This document shows, piece after piece, positions 1 to 7,757 of a stretch of DNA of 24,899 nucleotides (positions are counted from its first letter, which is position 1; each line of letters starts with the position of its first letter). Made by a program: the position numbers and the translations under genes. Below the pieces are notes generated by a model that did no database searches, had not been told where the DNA came from, and was given only the letters and a program-made list of their open reading frames with translations. This stretch comes from JAGLQA01 sp023135565 (GTDB lineage Bacteria; Acidobacteriota; Aminicenantia; UBA2199). The DNA is taken from contig DAOWCY010000104.1 of NCBI GenBank assembly GCA_030639305.1, positions 1 to 24,899 on the forward strand. Reading direction: 5' to 3'.

Positions 1-21
1 GATTATTGACCAGCTAAAATT

Positions 22-64
22 CCCCTCTTGAGAGGGGTGGCACTGAGGGGCTTTTTTGTTTTTT
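22..64 (+). terminator. Possible rho-independent terminator at window start
   Basis: CCCCTC at 22-27 can pair with GAGGGG at 45-50, followed directly by a T-rich run (52-64, interrupted by one G). An alternative small hairpin is CCCCTCT/AGAGGGG at 22-37, and GGGGC (47-51) can also pair with GCCCC (65-69). It would end a plus-strand gene lying left of the window, which is not visible here. Confidence 0.35.
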
Positions 65-65
65 G

Positions 66-135
66 CCCCGAAGTGACGGGGTGTGTTAGCTCGTCGAAAA
101 GCACCACCGTTCAACGCTTCCCCACGCGAGTGGGG
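66..135. repeat. GC-rich hairpin motifs in the upstream intergenic region
   Basis: Two short hairpins are present. CCCCG(66-70)/CGGGG(77-81) has a 6-nt loop. CCCCAC(120-125)/GTGGGG(130-135) has a GCGA loop, which is a GNRA-type tetraloop. The second belongs to the same CCCCAC...GTGGGG family seen at 8675, 15466 and 24157. I see no gene in 1-434. Confidence 0.6.
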
Positions 136-162
136 TTTGTTTAATTTCGTTGTCTCCGGGTG

Positions 163-194
163 TAACAAAAAGTTATCCTAACAAAAAGTTAGCC
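163..194. repeat. Tandem 16-nt duplication
   Basis: TAACAAAAAGTTATCC (163-178) is followed immediately by TAACAAAAAGTTAGCC (179-194), 15 of 16 identical. Each unit contains a small inverted repeat TAAC/GTTA around five A. No function can be assigned. The rest of 195-434 is A-rich, with a small CCACC/GGTGG hairpin near 333-347 and no recognisable gene. Confidence 0.7.
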
Positions 195-434
195 TGTCCC
201 CAAAAATTGTTTTCACGAAGTATTAGTAAAAAGTAAAGTGGGGGAATAAAAATTAACAAAAAAAATGGAAAAAAAATTAATATTATGTCATAATAACACG
301 TTACGTTTTTTTAAGACAAAACATGAAAAAAAACCACCTGACGGTGGGAATTTGAATGACGCCGGACATGGCGGTTAAAACAACCATGCAGCGGCATGTT
401 GATTTCTGACTTTTTGAACTCCAGGAGGTAATGA

Positions 435-1028
435 ATGAGGTTAGCGCAACTTCCGGTTTTATTGTTGATCCTGATATTTTCCCTGCCGGCGCTGCTAAAC
501 AGCATCGGAACGGGCAAAGTACAAATCGATATGACTAATTTCGGGAAGGCCTGGGAGGAGTACACTGCACAGCCCGACAGCGAGAAAGCTCTAAAAATTT
601 ATGCGATGCTTCCTGGTTCCAAGGACGAAGAAATCAGGCTGGCGGCGGAAATCAGACCGCTGATAAACAAAAGCCTCAACGTTTTGGAAAGCCGGATTTT
701 TTCCGGGGAACGCACCGCTTTACAAATCGCTTTCCGGCTGCTTGTGATTGCCGACAGCACCTTAGAAACAGAGCTGGCAAAAATCCTCGGCAATTGTATC
801 CGCTTTAACGCCAGGAATTTTTTGCAGGAACTGAAAAATCACCGTGATTTAGTCATCGACCTATCGGTAATCGTTTGCAGCTTCCGGTTAACCCAGGATG
901 GTGATACCGGCGGGCAGGAGCTGGAAAAAAAGAGCCGGCAGAGAGCCCTGGAATATATCGAAGACAGCGATCTAAAAAGTATCAAAAAGGAGTGCCTTAA
1001 GACCCTTAAAAAATGCAAAATCAAATGA
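435..1028 (+). CDS. Secreted helical hypothetical protein
   Basis: 197 aa, not recognised. The start is set by an ideal AGGAGG at 423-428, six nt before the ATG at 435; an ATG at 431 is out of frame and too close. Residues about 4-22 are hydrophobic (LPVLLLILIFSLPALL) and look like a signal peptide or a single N-terminal membrane anchor. The rest is charged and mostly helical, with an Arg/Lys-rich C-terminus (LKTLKKCKIK). No enzyme motif is visible. It is followed 31 nt later by the EIIA-domain gene and may be co-transcribed with it, because no terminator separates them. Function unknown; it probably acts in the periplasm or at the membrane. Confidence 0.75.
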   Translation: MRLAQLPVLLLILIFSLPALLNSIGTGKVQIDMTNFGKAWEEYTAQPDSEKALKIYAMLPGSKDEEIRLAAEIRPLINKSLNVLESRIFSGERTALQIAFRLLVIADSTLETELAKILGNCIRFNARNFLQELKNHRDLVIDLSVIVCSFRLTQDGDTGGQELEKKSRQRALEYIEDSDLKSIKKECLKTLKKCKIK

Positions 1029-1059
1029 GCCCCGGAGGGGCGCCTTGAAGGAGAATCTC

Positions 1060-1521
1060 ATGGATTTAGGACAGTTATTAAAAAAAGAGAACATATTTAT
1101 TGCCGATTCTTTCGAAAACACCGGCGGCTTTTATGCCGCATATGCTGAATTTTTAAGGGAGAGAGGGATTATTAAAAACTGCGCGCCGGTCAAAGATTTA
1201 TTTGTCGAGCGGGAGAATATCCAATCCACCGCTATAAAAAAAGGAGCGGCGGCGCCGCATGTTTTTTCAGAAGAATTTTCCGGGTTCATTTTTTCGCTGG
1301 CATTAATCCGGGCCGGCCTCGATTTTAAAGCGCCTGATGAGCAGGACGTTTACCTGATTTTTTTACTGATGAGCAGCCGGAGGGATGCGGGACTTCATTT
1401 AAAATCCCTGGCTCATATTGCCCGTCTTGTCAGTTGTACGGATATCGTAGCGGCAGTTAGGAAAGCAGCGGATGCGGCTGAAATTCATAAAATCATTTTA
1501 GAAAAAGAGAAGTTAATATAA
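1060..1521 (+). CDS. PTS EIIA type-2 (fructose/PtsN-like) domain protein
   Basis: 153 aa from ATG 1060. A TTG at 1045 would add five residues, but AAGGAG at 1048-1053 lies six nt before 1060, so I prefer the ATG. The whole protein is one EIIA type-2 domain. The conserved phospho-histidine context is KKGAAAPHVFSE (His67, compare the family's GxAxPH), and the later stretch LHLKSLAHIARLV matches the HLxxLAxLxxLL helix. In this family the histidine accepts phosphate from HPr; stand-alone copies such as PtsN are regulators rather than sugar transporters. No EIIB, EIIC, HPr or EI gene lies nearby, so a regulatory role is more likely. It overlaps the next gene by one nt (TAATG). Confidence 0.8.
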   Translation: MDLGQLLKKENIFIADSFENTGGFYAAYAEFLRERGIIKNCAPVKDLFVERENIQSTAIKKGAAAPHVFSEEFSGFIFSLALIRAGLDFKAPDEQDVYLIFLLMSSRRDAGLHLKSLAHIARLVSCTDIVAAVRKAADAAEIHKIILEKEKLI

Positions 1522-1859
1522 TGAAACTGGCAGTACTGATTTTAAACAAAGAAGAACAATTAGAGAATTTCCTGGAAGGGCTTATCGAAATCGGGATAAC
1601 CGGGGCTACTATTATCGATTCCATCGGTATGGGGCATATCCTCTCATCCGAGGTGCCCATTTTTGCCGGTTTGAGGTTTATGTTTGCCGGGGCCAGGCCC
1701 TACAACAAAACGATTTTATCCATCGTTAAAGACAACAAGGTGAAACCTTTAAAAGAGCTTGCCAGCAAAATTCTCGGCCCTTTAGAAGAGAGCGGCGGCG
1801 GGATTTTGTTTTTTATCGAGATCAGCGAGGTGGTGGGTTTAAAACCGGAGATTCAATAG
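1521..1859 (+). CDS. P-II-like small signalling protein (tentative)
   Basis: 112 aa, start ATG at 1521 sharing one nt with the TAA of the EIIA gene, which implies translational coupling. The N-terminus MKLAVLILNKEEQLENFLE, then a GITGATIIDSIGMG segment, resembles the first beta-alpha-beta half and T-loop entry of P-II (GlnB-like) proteins; the length also fits. There is no clear T-loop uridylylation Tyr context, so it is a P-II-like relative rather than a true GlnB. What is seen is size, fold-like pattern and coupling to EIIA. The inferred job is a small ligand sensor working with the EIIA protein. Confidence 0.5.
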   Translation: MKLAVLILNKEEQLENFLEGLIEIGITGATIIDSIGMGHILSSEVPIFAGLRFMFAGARPYNKTILSIVKDNKVKPLKELASKILGPLEESGGGILFFIEISEVVGLKPEIQ

Positions 1860-1862
1860 GTT

Positions 1863-1971
1863 TGCGGCGGGCGCGGGGCCGCAGCCCATTAACGAGGGCG
1901 AAAGAATTCCCATTCAATTAAAAAAAATTTGTGAAAAACAAGATTTTTCGCGAATCGCAGCACAAATTTTT
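1863..1971. repeat. Intergenic inverted repeats between P-II-like and M16 genes
   Basis: TGCGGC(1863-1868)/GCCGCA(1878-1883) forms a GC hairpin just after the P-II-like stop. AAAAATTTGTG(1923-1933) and CACAAATTTTT(1961-1971) are perfect 11-bp arms around a 27-nt spacer. The second could be an operator or a weak terminator; the downstream arm ends in TTTTTAT. No gene is present in 1860-2054. Confidence 0.45.
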
Positions 1972-1996
1972 ATAACCACTTTTCGCGGGAAAACTT

Positions 1997-2026
1997 TTAA
2001 CCCGGAAAATCCGTATTCACTACAAT
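1997..2026 (+). promoter_or_regulatory. Weak candidate promoter of the M16 operon
   Basis: TACAAT at 2021-2026 is a good -10 (5/6). The only -35 near 18 bp upstream is TTAACC at 1997-2002, which is poor. It lies about 30 nt before the M16 start codon and its AAGGAGG at 2043-2049. Confidence 0.3.
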
Positions 2027-2054
2027 AAAATTAGTTTAAACTAAGGAGGATTTT

Positions 2055-3572
2055 ATGAAAAAATTTCTTTATATCCTGGTTTTCCTGGTAGTATGCAGCC
2101 TGTTTGTTTCCGGCAGCTGCGATTTTAGCGAAATCAAGGAGAAAGTAAGCGAGTTCACCCTGCCCAACGGGCTGAAATTCATCCTGCTCGAGGACCATTC
2201 CGTACCGATTGCCACTTTTTTTACCTATGTAAACACCGGTGGCAGCGATGAAAAGATCGGGATTTTCGGTATTTCCCATTTTTTAGAGCACATGGCCTTT
2301 AAAGGAACGGCTGAAATCGGCACCACCAACTTCAAAGCAGAAAAAAAAGTTTTCCGGGAAATGGACGCTGTCTTCGCCGAAATCCTGGCAGAAAAAGACA
2401 GCCTCGAACCGGATAAAGAAAAATTGGAAAAATTAACCGCCAAGCTCGAAAAACTAAAAGAGCAAGCGGCAAAATATGTGGACTCCAATACTTTCGATTC
2501 ACTTATTAAAAGGCACGGCGGTGTGGGACTGAACGCCGGCACAAGCAAAGACGCCACCATGTATATGGTCAGCCTGCCTTCGAATAAGGTCGAATTGTGG
2601 GCTTACTTAGAAGCGGCGCGGTTCACCGCGCCTGTTTACCGGGAGTTCTACAAAGAACGGGATGTGATCAAAGAAGAGCGCAGAACCGGCGTGGAGAACC
2701 AACCCATCGGCAAACTCGTCGAAGAAATGCTGGCCCTGGCTTTTAAGGATCATCCCTACCGTGTCAACGGAATCGGCCCCATGAGCAATATCGATCATAT
2801 TTCGCGACAGGACATGATTGCTTATTTCCGGGCCAACTATACGGCTAAAAATATGGTGATAGGGATTGCCGGCGATGTTTACCCGCAGCAATTGCAGGAA
2901 TTGGCCCGCAAATATTTCCTTAAAATCCCCCCGGGCAAGAGAAATCCCCGGGTTTTTACCGTAGAACCGAAGCAGTTAGGTGAAAAAACAGTCACCATTT
3001 TCGAAGATTCCCAACCGGTGTTGATCCTGGGCTATCACTGCCCTTCGATCCTGCACGAAGATTTCGTGAAGTTTTCTATCCTCGATAATATCCTGACCTC
3101 GGGCCGCAGTTCGCGGTTGAACAAAAAGATGGTCATCGATGATAAATCGGCCTTAGCTTTATTTTCCATGGCCGGGATGCCGGGGAACAAATATCCCGGT
3201 CTTTACCTGATTTTTGCAGCGCCCAACATGAAGCATAGTAACGAAGAAATGTTAAAAACCATAGACGCGGAGATCGAAAAGATAAAAAAAGAATCGGTCG
3301 GCGAAGCGGAACTGCAGTCGGCAAAGACCAGGAGAAGAGTAAGACTCCTGGGCGGTATGCAGTCCAACACCGGTCTGTTGATGGCCATGTTAGGCGCGGA
3401 AGTGAAGTTAGGCGGTTGGGAAAAAGTTTTCGACAACTTAGAGAAGATCGAAAAAGTGACCACTGAAGATATCCGCCGGTTAGTAAAAAAATACCTGACT
3501 GTAGATAACCGTTCGGTGGCCCGGTTAGAGAAGAAAAAAGAAGAGCAGCAGGAGCAGGAGGTGAAAAAATGA
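2055..3572 (+). CDS. M16 zinc metallopeptidase, catalytically competent
   Basis: 505 aa; AAGGAGG at 2043-2049 fixes the ATG at 2055. An N-terminal signal peptide (residues 1-20) ends at VSGSC; Cys22 could be lipidated, but the lipobox is weak. Residues 32-90 form the M16 N-terminal module with the inverted zinc motif HFLEH (His75, Glu78, His79). The third ligand probably lies in ERDVIKEERR (about 201-210). The usual spacing of some 75 residues is stretched to about 130 by a charged coiled-coil insertion at about 95-145. The C-terminal half is the second M16 domain. Family members degrade peptides in the periplasm or at the envelope. The gene overlaps the next M16 gene by four nt, so the two products probably form a heterodimer. 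Confidence 0.9.
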   Translation: MKKFLYILVFLVVCSLFVSGSCDFSEIKEKVSEFTLPNGLKFILLEDHSVPIATFFTYVNTGGSDEKIGIFGISHFLEHMAFKGTAEIGTTNFKAEKKVFREMDAVFAEILAEKDSLEPDKEKLEKLTAKLEKLKEQAAKYVDSNTFDSLIKRHGGVGLNAGTSKDATMYMVSLPSNKVELWAYLEAARFTAPVYREFYKERDVIKEERRTGVENQPIGKLVEEMLALAFKDHPYRVNGIGPMSNIDHISRQDMIAYFRANYTAKNMVIGIAGDVYPQQLQELARKYFLKIPPGKRNPRVFTVEPKQLGEKTVTIFEDSQPVLILGYHCPSILHEDFVKFSILDNILTSGRSSRLNKKMVIDDKSALALFSMAGMPGNKYPGLYLIFAAPNMKHSNEEMLKTIDAEIEKIKKESVGEAELQSAKTRRRVRLLGGMQSNTGLLMAMLGAEVKLGGWEKVFDNLEKIEKVTTEDIRRLVKKYLTVDNRSVARLEKKKEEQQEQEVKK

Positions 3573-5716
3573 AAAAACTATCTACCGCTAAATACATCAA
3601 GTTTTTTTGTGCTGTTTTAGTTGCGGCGCTGTTCTTGTTCGCTCCCGGCCTGACCGCAAAAACGAGAAAAGTAGACAAAATAAAGTACCCGCAGTTGAAT
3701 AAATTCCAACTGCCGGAAATAGCGAAAGCGCAGACCGCCAACAGCATAAAATTGCGGCTGATCAAAGAGGAAAAACTGCCTATAATCGAACTGGACATCA
3801 TCATCAAAGGCGGCGAAGCCTACGAACCTGGCGCAAAAGCGGGTTTGGCCTCTGTTATGGCCCGCCTGCTGCGGATCGGCGGCACAAAAAACACAGCGCC
3901 CGATAAGCTGGACCTACTCTTAGACTCAAAAGGCATTACCATCTCTTTTAGCGCCGGCACCGATTATTTCAATATTTCTCTTACCTGTTTAAAGGAGAAT
4001 TTCCCCGCAGCCGTCGCCGTACTGGCGGAGATGATGCAGTTTCCCGCTTTCGACAAAGAAAAATTAGAAGAGATAAAAACCCAATATGGCAGCACCGTAT
4101 CGCGGAGAAACGATGACCCCGGCAGCATTAACAACCGCGAATTCAAAAGCCTGATTTACGGCAAGGATTCTCCTTTTGCCGCGGTGCTCGAGTATGAGTA
4201 TTTAGAGAATATCGGCAGGGAAGATATTGCCGGATTTTACGGGCTGTTTTTTGCCCCGGATAATATGCTCACCGGCGTCACCGGGCCTATCGAAATGGCG
4301 GAAGTGAAAGCGGTTTTTGAGAAGCATTTCGGCGCATGGAAGCGGAAAGCGCGGCTCCCGGCATATCCTGTGGTAAAAAAGCAGGCGCTTGATTTCAAAG
4401 TGGCTTTTGCCGAGAAATCGAGTCTCAACCAGAGTTATCTTTCTATCGGTCATTTAGGCATCGAGGAAGACGTCGCGGATTACAAAGAAAAAGCAAAAAT
4501 CAAGATATTCAATTCGATTTTTTCCCGGGGATTCACTTCCCGGCTGGTACGCCGGGTGCGGGTTAAGATGGGCTTAACCTACGGCATCGGCGGCGGCATC
4601 GGCAGCGAATACCTCTATCCCGGCAGCACTTCTTTCAGTACATTTACCAAGTCGGAAAGCACCATCACAGCCATTAAAGCCATATTCGACGAGATAGATA
4701 TCATCAGGAAAGAGAAAGTTTCGGCGGCGGAATTGCAGGATGCTAAAGATTATTTTTTAAATTCTTATGTATTCAATTTCAGTACGCCGCAGAGGATTCT
4801 TTACAGTGAATTAGAGAGGGAATTTTACGGCGTACCCGCGGATTTCCAGGAAAATTTGCTGGATAGCATCAAAGGGGTTACTGCCGATGATGTGCTGCAA
4901 ACGGCTCAAAAGTATCTTCATCCCGATAAGATGATTGTTTTTATCTTAGGCAAGGAAGAGGATATCGAAGGTAAGCTTTCCGAATTAGGAAAGGTAAAGA
5001 AGATCGACATCAGCATCCCGCCCCCGCCTTTGAAAGAGGAGATACCGGAAGCCACGCCGCAGATGCTCGAGAAGGGCCGGGAAAAAATTTCGGCTTTATT
5101 AAAAGGCAAGTACCGCGGTTATAAAAAATTAAAAACCATGACCATGGAGATGGACACCACGTTGACCATGCAGGGCAGGACGCTGCCGATAGCGGTGAAG
5201 GCCACATCTCTTTTCCCCGACAAGAGTTACTCGGTCATGACGGTAATGGGCATGAAGATCGAGGTAATTGTTAACGGGGACGAAGGTGTGATGCGGCAGA
5301 TGGGGCAGGAGCGGCCCATGCCGAAAGAGGACATAGAAAACAACAACTTTGGCGAACTTTATCATATATTTAACAGTAAAGATAAGTACAAGTTCCAATA
5401 TTTAAAAGAGGTTGAAGTTGACGGCAAGCAATACGATGTGATTTACATGTTCGATGCGGCCAAGAACTGGCAGAAGTTGTTTATCAACAAGGAGACGCAG
5501 TTTATCGAGATCGAAGAGAAGGTATCGAAGCTGCCCGGCACCAGTGGCATAGCCCGGGAGGTCAAATCGGGTTTCAAAGTGATTTCCGGCATCCCTGTGG
5601 CTTACCGGTCGAAGACCTATGTAAAAGACAAAGTAGTCAGCGAAGTCGAGGTCAAATCTGTCAAAGTCAACCCTGTAGTAGACAAGAAGTTATTTGATTT
5701 AAAAAAGAAGAAATAA
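3569..5716 (+). CDS. Inactive M16 partner with extra C-terminal domain
   Basis: 715 aa, ATG overlapping the previous stop (ATGA), with AGGAGG at 3556-3561. Signal peptide about residues 8-30 (FFCAVLVAALFLFAPGLTA). The M16 fold is clear, but where HxxEH should stand the sequence is GLASVMARLL (92-101): His is Ser95, Glu is Ala98 and the second His is Arg99, so zinc cannot be bound. The region around KMGLTYGIGGGIGSEYLYPG is the typical C-domain signature with Arg/Tyr substrate contacts. After about residue 500 comes a roughly 210-aa beta-rich domain (KGKYRGYKKLKTMTMEMD..., VNGDEG, LFINKET) that looks like LolA/LppX-type outer-membrane lipoprotein-carrier folds; this assignment is tentative. It probably serves as the non-catalytic subunit of the upstream peptidase. 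Confidence 0.85.
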   Translation: MKKLSTAKYIKFFCAVLVAALFLFAPGLTAKTRKVDKIKYPQLNKFQLPEIAKAQTANSIKLRLIKEEKLPIIELDIIIKGGEAYEPGAKAGLASVMARLLRIGGTKNTAPDKLDLLLDSKGITISFSAGTDYFNISLTCLKENFPAAVAVLAEMMQFPAFDKEKLEEIKTQYGSTVSRRNDDPGSINNREFKSLIYGKDSPFAAVLEYEYLENIGREDIAGFYGLFFAPDNMLTGVTGPIEMAEVKAVFEKHFGAWKRKARLPAYPVVKKQALDFKVAFAEKSSLNQSYLSIGHLGIEEDVADYKEKAKIKIFNSIFSRGFTSRLVRRVRVKMGLTYGIGGGIGSEYLYPGSTSFSTFTKSESTITAIKAIFDEIDIIRKEKVSAAELQDAKDYFLNSYVFNFSTPQRILYSELEREFYGVPADFQENLLDSIKGVTADDVLQTAQKYLHPDKMIVFILGKEEDIEGKLSELGKVKKIDISIPPPPLKEEIPEATPQMLEKGREKISALLKGKYRGYKKLKTMTMEMDTTLTMQGRTLPIAVKATSLFPDKSYSVMTVMGMKIEVIVNGDEGVMRQMGQERPMPKEDIENNNFGELYHIFNSKDKYKFQYLKEVEVDGKQYDVIYMFDAAKNWQKLFINKETQFIEIEEKVSKLPGTSGIAREVKSGFKVISGIPVAYRSKTYVKDKVVSEVEVKSVKVNPVVDKKLFDLKKKK

Positions 5717-5726
5717 ACAAAAGTTT

Positions 5727-5788
5727 CTCCGGGTAATTTCCCACTTATTTTGGCGGCAACCCTTAATTTGTGGGAAATTCCCCCGGAG
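5727..5788. repeat. Long imperfect hairpin downstream of M16 operon
   Basis: The left arm CTCCGGGTAATTTCCCAC (5727-5744) pairs with the right arm GTGGGAAATTCCCCCGGAG (5770-5788) around a 25-nt loop. It has no following T run, so it is not a canonical terminator, though it may still stabilise the 3' end of the M16 mRNA. It also marks the left edge of the accessory cassette that follows. Confidence 0.7.
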
Positions 5789-5821
5789 GCAAGAAAAAGG
5801 GGGCAGGCCGGAAAGAATGCC

Positions 5822-5852
5822 TTGACATTTCGACTAAAAAGTGGCATATTAT
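5822..5852 (+). promoter_or_regulatory. Sigma-70-type promoter of the 56-aa/531-aa cassette
   Basis: A perfect -35 TTGACA lies at 5822-5827. Two -10 options exist: TATTAT at 5847-5852 (5/6, 19-bp spacer) and CATATT at 5845-5850 (4/6, 17-bp spacer). Transcription would start about 20 nt before the 56-aa gene. Confidence 0.6.
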
Positions 5853-5877
5853 CAGGGAAAATGTTTTTGGAGTAAAA

Positions 5878-6048
5878 ATGGACGAAAGAAGTAAAAAAGC
5901 AGTAGATGAAGCTAAAGAATGGTTGGCTTCCCGAAAAGGGCAGGACTCTTTGCTGCAAGTGATAAAAGAAGCAGAAAAAAGAAGCAGCGAATTTAGTGAA
6001 TGTCGGCAAATTGATCCAAAGCTCTTAAAGGAGCCGTTTACAATATAA
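5878..6048 (+). CDS. Small helical protein upstream of C39-like gene
   Basis: 56 aa from ATG 5878, chosen because GGAG (5869-5872) lies five nt upstream. The open frame runs back to 5770, but that extension crosses the promoter and the hairpin arm and cannot be translated from this promoter. The product is charged and helical (SKKAVDEAKEWLAS, VIKEAEKRSSEF) and ends in IDPKLLKEPFTI. Small acidic/basic helical partners with such a tail recall antitoxin-like proteins, but I cannot name a family. Its TAA at 6046-6048 is in frame with the next gene and only six nt before that gene's ATG, so the two are surely expressed together. Confidence 0.65.
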   Translation: MDERSKKAVDEAKEWLASRKGQDSLLQVIKEAEKRSSEFSECRQIDPKLLKEPFTI

Positions 6049-6054
6049 TATTTA

Positions 6055-7650
6055 ATGGGAGAACCGTTTGAAATATATCCATACAGTATCGAGAGGTTGA
6101 CCTCTATCCTTGTAGAGAAGTCGATTTCGAATACGGATATTATCGAAAACAAATTGCATTTGCTCTATTTTCAGGAATACTTCCAGCACCTGGAGACGAA
6201 AACTATTCTTGTGGAGAATGACTATATAGACAAAGATTTCTTAGAAGATTATGCATCATATTATGTAAGGTGTTTCTCCGAATATAAAAGAAAATGTACC
6301 CGCTTACATTTCTTCAAAAAAGAATTCGATCTCGAGGATTTTAATTCTCTTTTAAACAAAAAAGATCAAACCCTAAGCGAAAAGCTTCAACAAGATTACC
6401 TCGGATTTATTGTTGTTAAGCCGCTTCCACTGACAATAATTGGGAGAACATGCCTCACCACTTATCCCCAGGAAGAAGGGGAGGAAAGGTACTTCCCAAT
6501 TACCAGGAAATATGATGTTCATCTTTTCGGACTCCACTTGTTGGTCGATTCCCTCGGTTTCCAGGAGCAGGATAATGTGGTGGCGGCCTGTGCGACCAGC
6601 ACGCTTTGGTCGGTTTTTCATCAAACCGGTATTCTTTTTCATCACAGTATATTGTCACCGGTTGAAATAACAAAAGCAGCCACCAAACAATTGCCGATCG
6701 AGACCAGGACGTTTCCTAACAAAGGACTTTCAAGTGAACAAATGGCCCAGGCTATCCGGGGCGTTAGCCTGGAGCCGTTATTAGTTGAAGTTAAAAATGA
6801 CGAGTACTATTTGAAGAGTTATCTATACGCTTATTTACGTTCCGGAATCCCGGTTATTTTCGGCATTGAACTATTCGGGATTCGCGATAATCGCTATAAG
6901 TTGATTGGTCGGCATGCAGCCGCTGTAGCAGGATATAGGCTTCACGGTAAGCGAACAACCGGAGTGGTGGAAAAGGATGTGCAACTCGTTTCTTCAAAAA
7001 TAAGTAAGATTTATGTCCATGACGATCAGGTAGGGCCTTTTTCCAGGATGGTGTTTGACTCCCCTAAAATTGAGGTGACTGAAAACGGAGAAGAAAAGAA
7101 TTTGGTTGCCTTATCCACTTCCTGGAAAACAGGAGAATATCCGATAGGCAGCGTAAAAGCTGTCCCCAAGATACTCCTTATCCCCATGTATCATAAAATC
7201 AGGATTTCCTTCGACGTTATTCATAAAACAATCCGGGTATTTAATTCGATTTTAGAAGAATTAAAAGAGAATATCGCCGCCCTGCCTTACGAAAGATTCT
7301 GCTGGGACATATATCTTACGGATGTTAATAAATTGAAAAGTGAAATCTTAGATTCAAAAGCGCTTAAGGGGAATTATTATAGAGGAATTTTGTTGGGAAA
7401 TATGCCGCGATTTATCTGGCGGGCCACTGCGATTCAAGGAGACAGCCCGGTCATCGATTTGTTATTTGACGCCACGGACATCGAGCAGGGGCGGTATTTT
7501 ATATTGCCTATCGAATATAAGAAGAGTTTTTCTGATTTACTGCGTTGGCTATTTAAAGAAGATTTTTTTGGAAAAATCCCCCGGAACAATCCTGCTTGGG
7601 AGATCATTCACTGGTTCAGGAAGAACAAAGAGAGGAATACGGTTAGTTAG
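6055..7650 (+). CDS. Uncharacterised protein with possible papain/C39-like cysteine-peptidase core
   Basis: 531 aa. The middle of the protein has the layout of a C39-like/papain-fold peptidase: Cys179 at the start of a helix (NVVAACATSTLWSVFH), His287 at a strand (GRHAAAVAGYRL, like the family's GHAVVVxGY) and an Asp in YVHDDQVGPF (323/324). A conserved-looking strand LGFIVVKPLPLTIIGRTCL (116-134) precedes it. The N-terminal 110 and C-terminal 150 residues are unassigned and helical. There is no signal peptide, so it acts in the cytoplasm. No Shine-Dalgarno lies before ATG 6055; AAAGGAG at 6027-6033 is over 20 nt away, so initiation probably depends on the upstream 56-aa gene, which is in the same frame. 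Role unknown; a two-gene accessory (toxin-like or defence) module is an inference. The gene itself is certain, the fold is not. Confidence 0.7.
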   Translation: MGEPFEIYPYSIERLTSILVEKSISNTDIIENKLHLLYFQEYFQHLETKTILVENDYIDKDFLEDYASYYVRCFSEYKRKCTRLHFFKKEFDLEDFNSLLNKKDQTLSEKLQQDYLGFIVVKPLPLTIIGRTCLTTYPQEEGEERYFPITRKYDVHLFGLHLLVDSLGFQEQDNVVAACATSTLWSVFHQTGILFHHSILSPVEITKAATKQLPIETRTFPNKGLSSEQMAQAIRGVSLEPLLVEVKNDEYYLKSYLYAYLRSGIPVIFGIELFGIRDNRYKLIGRHAAAVAGYRLHGKRTTGVVEKDVQLVSSKISKIYVHDDQVGPFSRMVFDSPKIEVTENGEEKNLVALSTSWKTGEYPIGSVKAVPKILLIPMYHKIRISFDVIHKTIRVFNSILEELKENIAALPYERFCWDIYLTDVNKLKSEILDSKALKGNYYRGILLGNMPRFIWRATAIQGDSPVIDLLFDATDIEQGRYFILPIEYKKSFSDLLRWLFKEDFFGKIPRNNPAWEIIHWFRKNKERNTVS

Positions 7651-7757
7651 ATGTGTTTCGTGACAGTGTGGAACATTTTTTGCTCAAGCGAAGGAAGGCC
7701 TTTTTTTAGCCTGTCTCCTTTCCGGGTCTTTGATAATGGGCTGGCTTATCGAGACGG

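Noticed and set aside
1..434. tRNA or other RNA gene in the first intergenic region
   Set aside because: No cloverleaf, CCA end or T-loop GTTCGA-type motif could be found; only simple hairpins.
3133..3807. Minus-strand 224-codon open frame
   Set aside because: It lies opposite the two M16 genes, has Ser/Pro/Arg-rich antisense composition and no start signals or motif; it is a shadow of the real genes.
5770..5877. 36-residue extension of the 56-aa protein
   Set aside because: It crosses the hairpin arm and the TTGACA promoter; the ATG at 5878 has its own GGAG.
7680..7725. GGAAGGCC plus T run as terminator of the cassette
   Set aside because: The possible stem is short and interrupted, and the T run lies inside the loop rather than after the stem.
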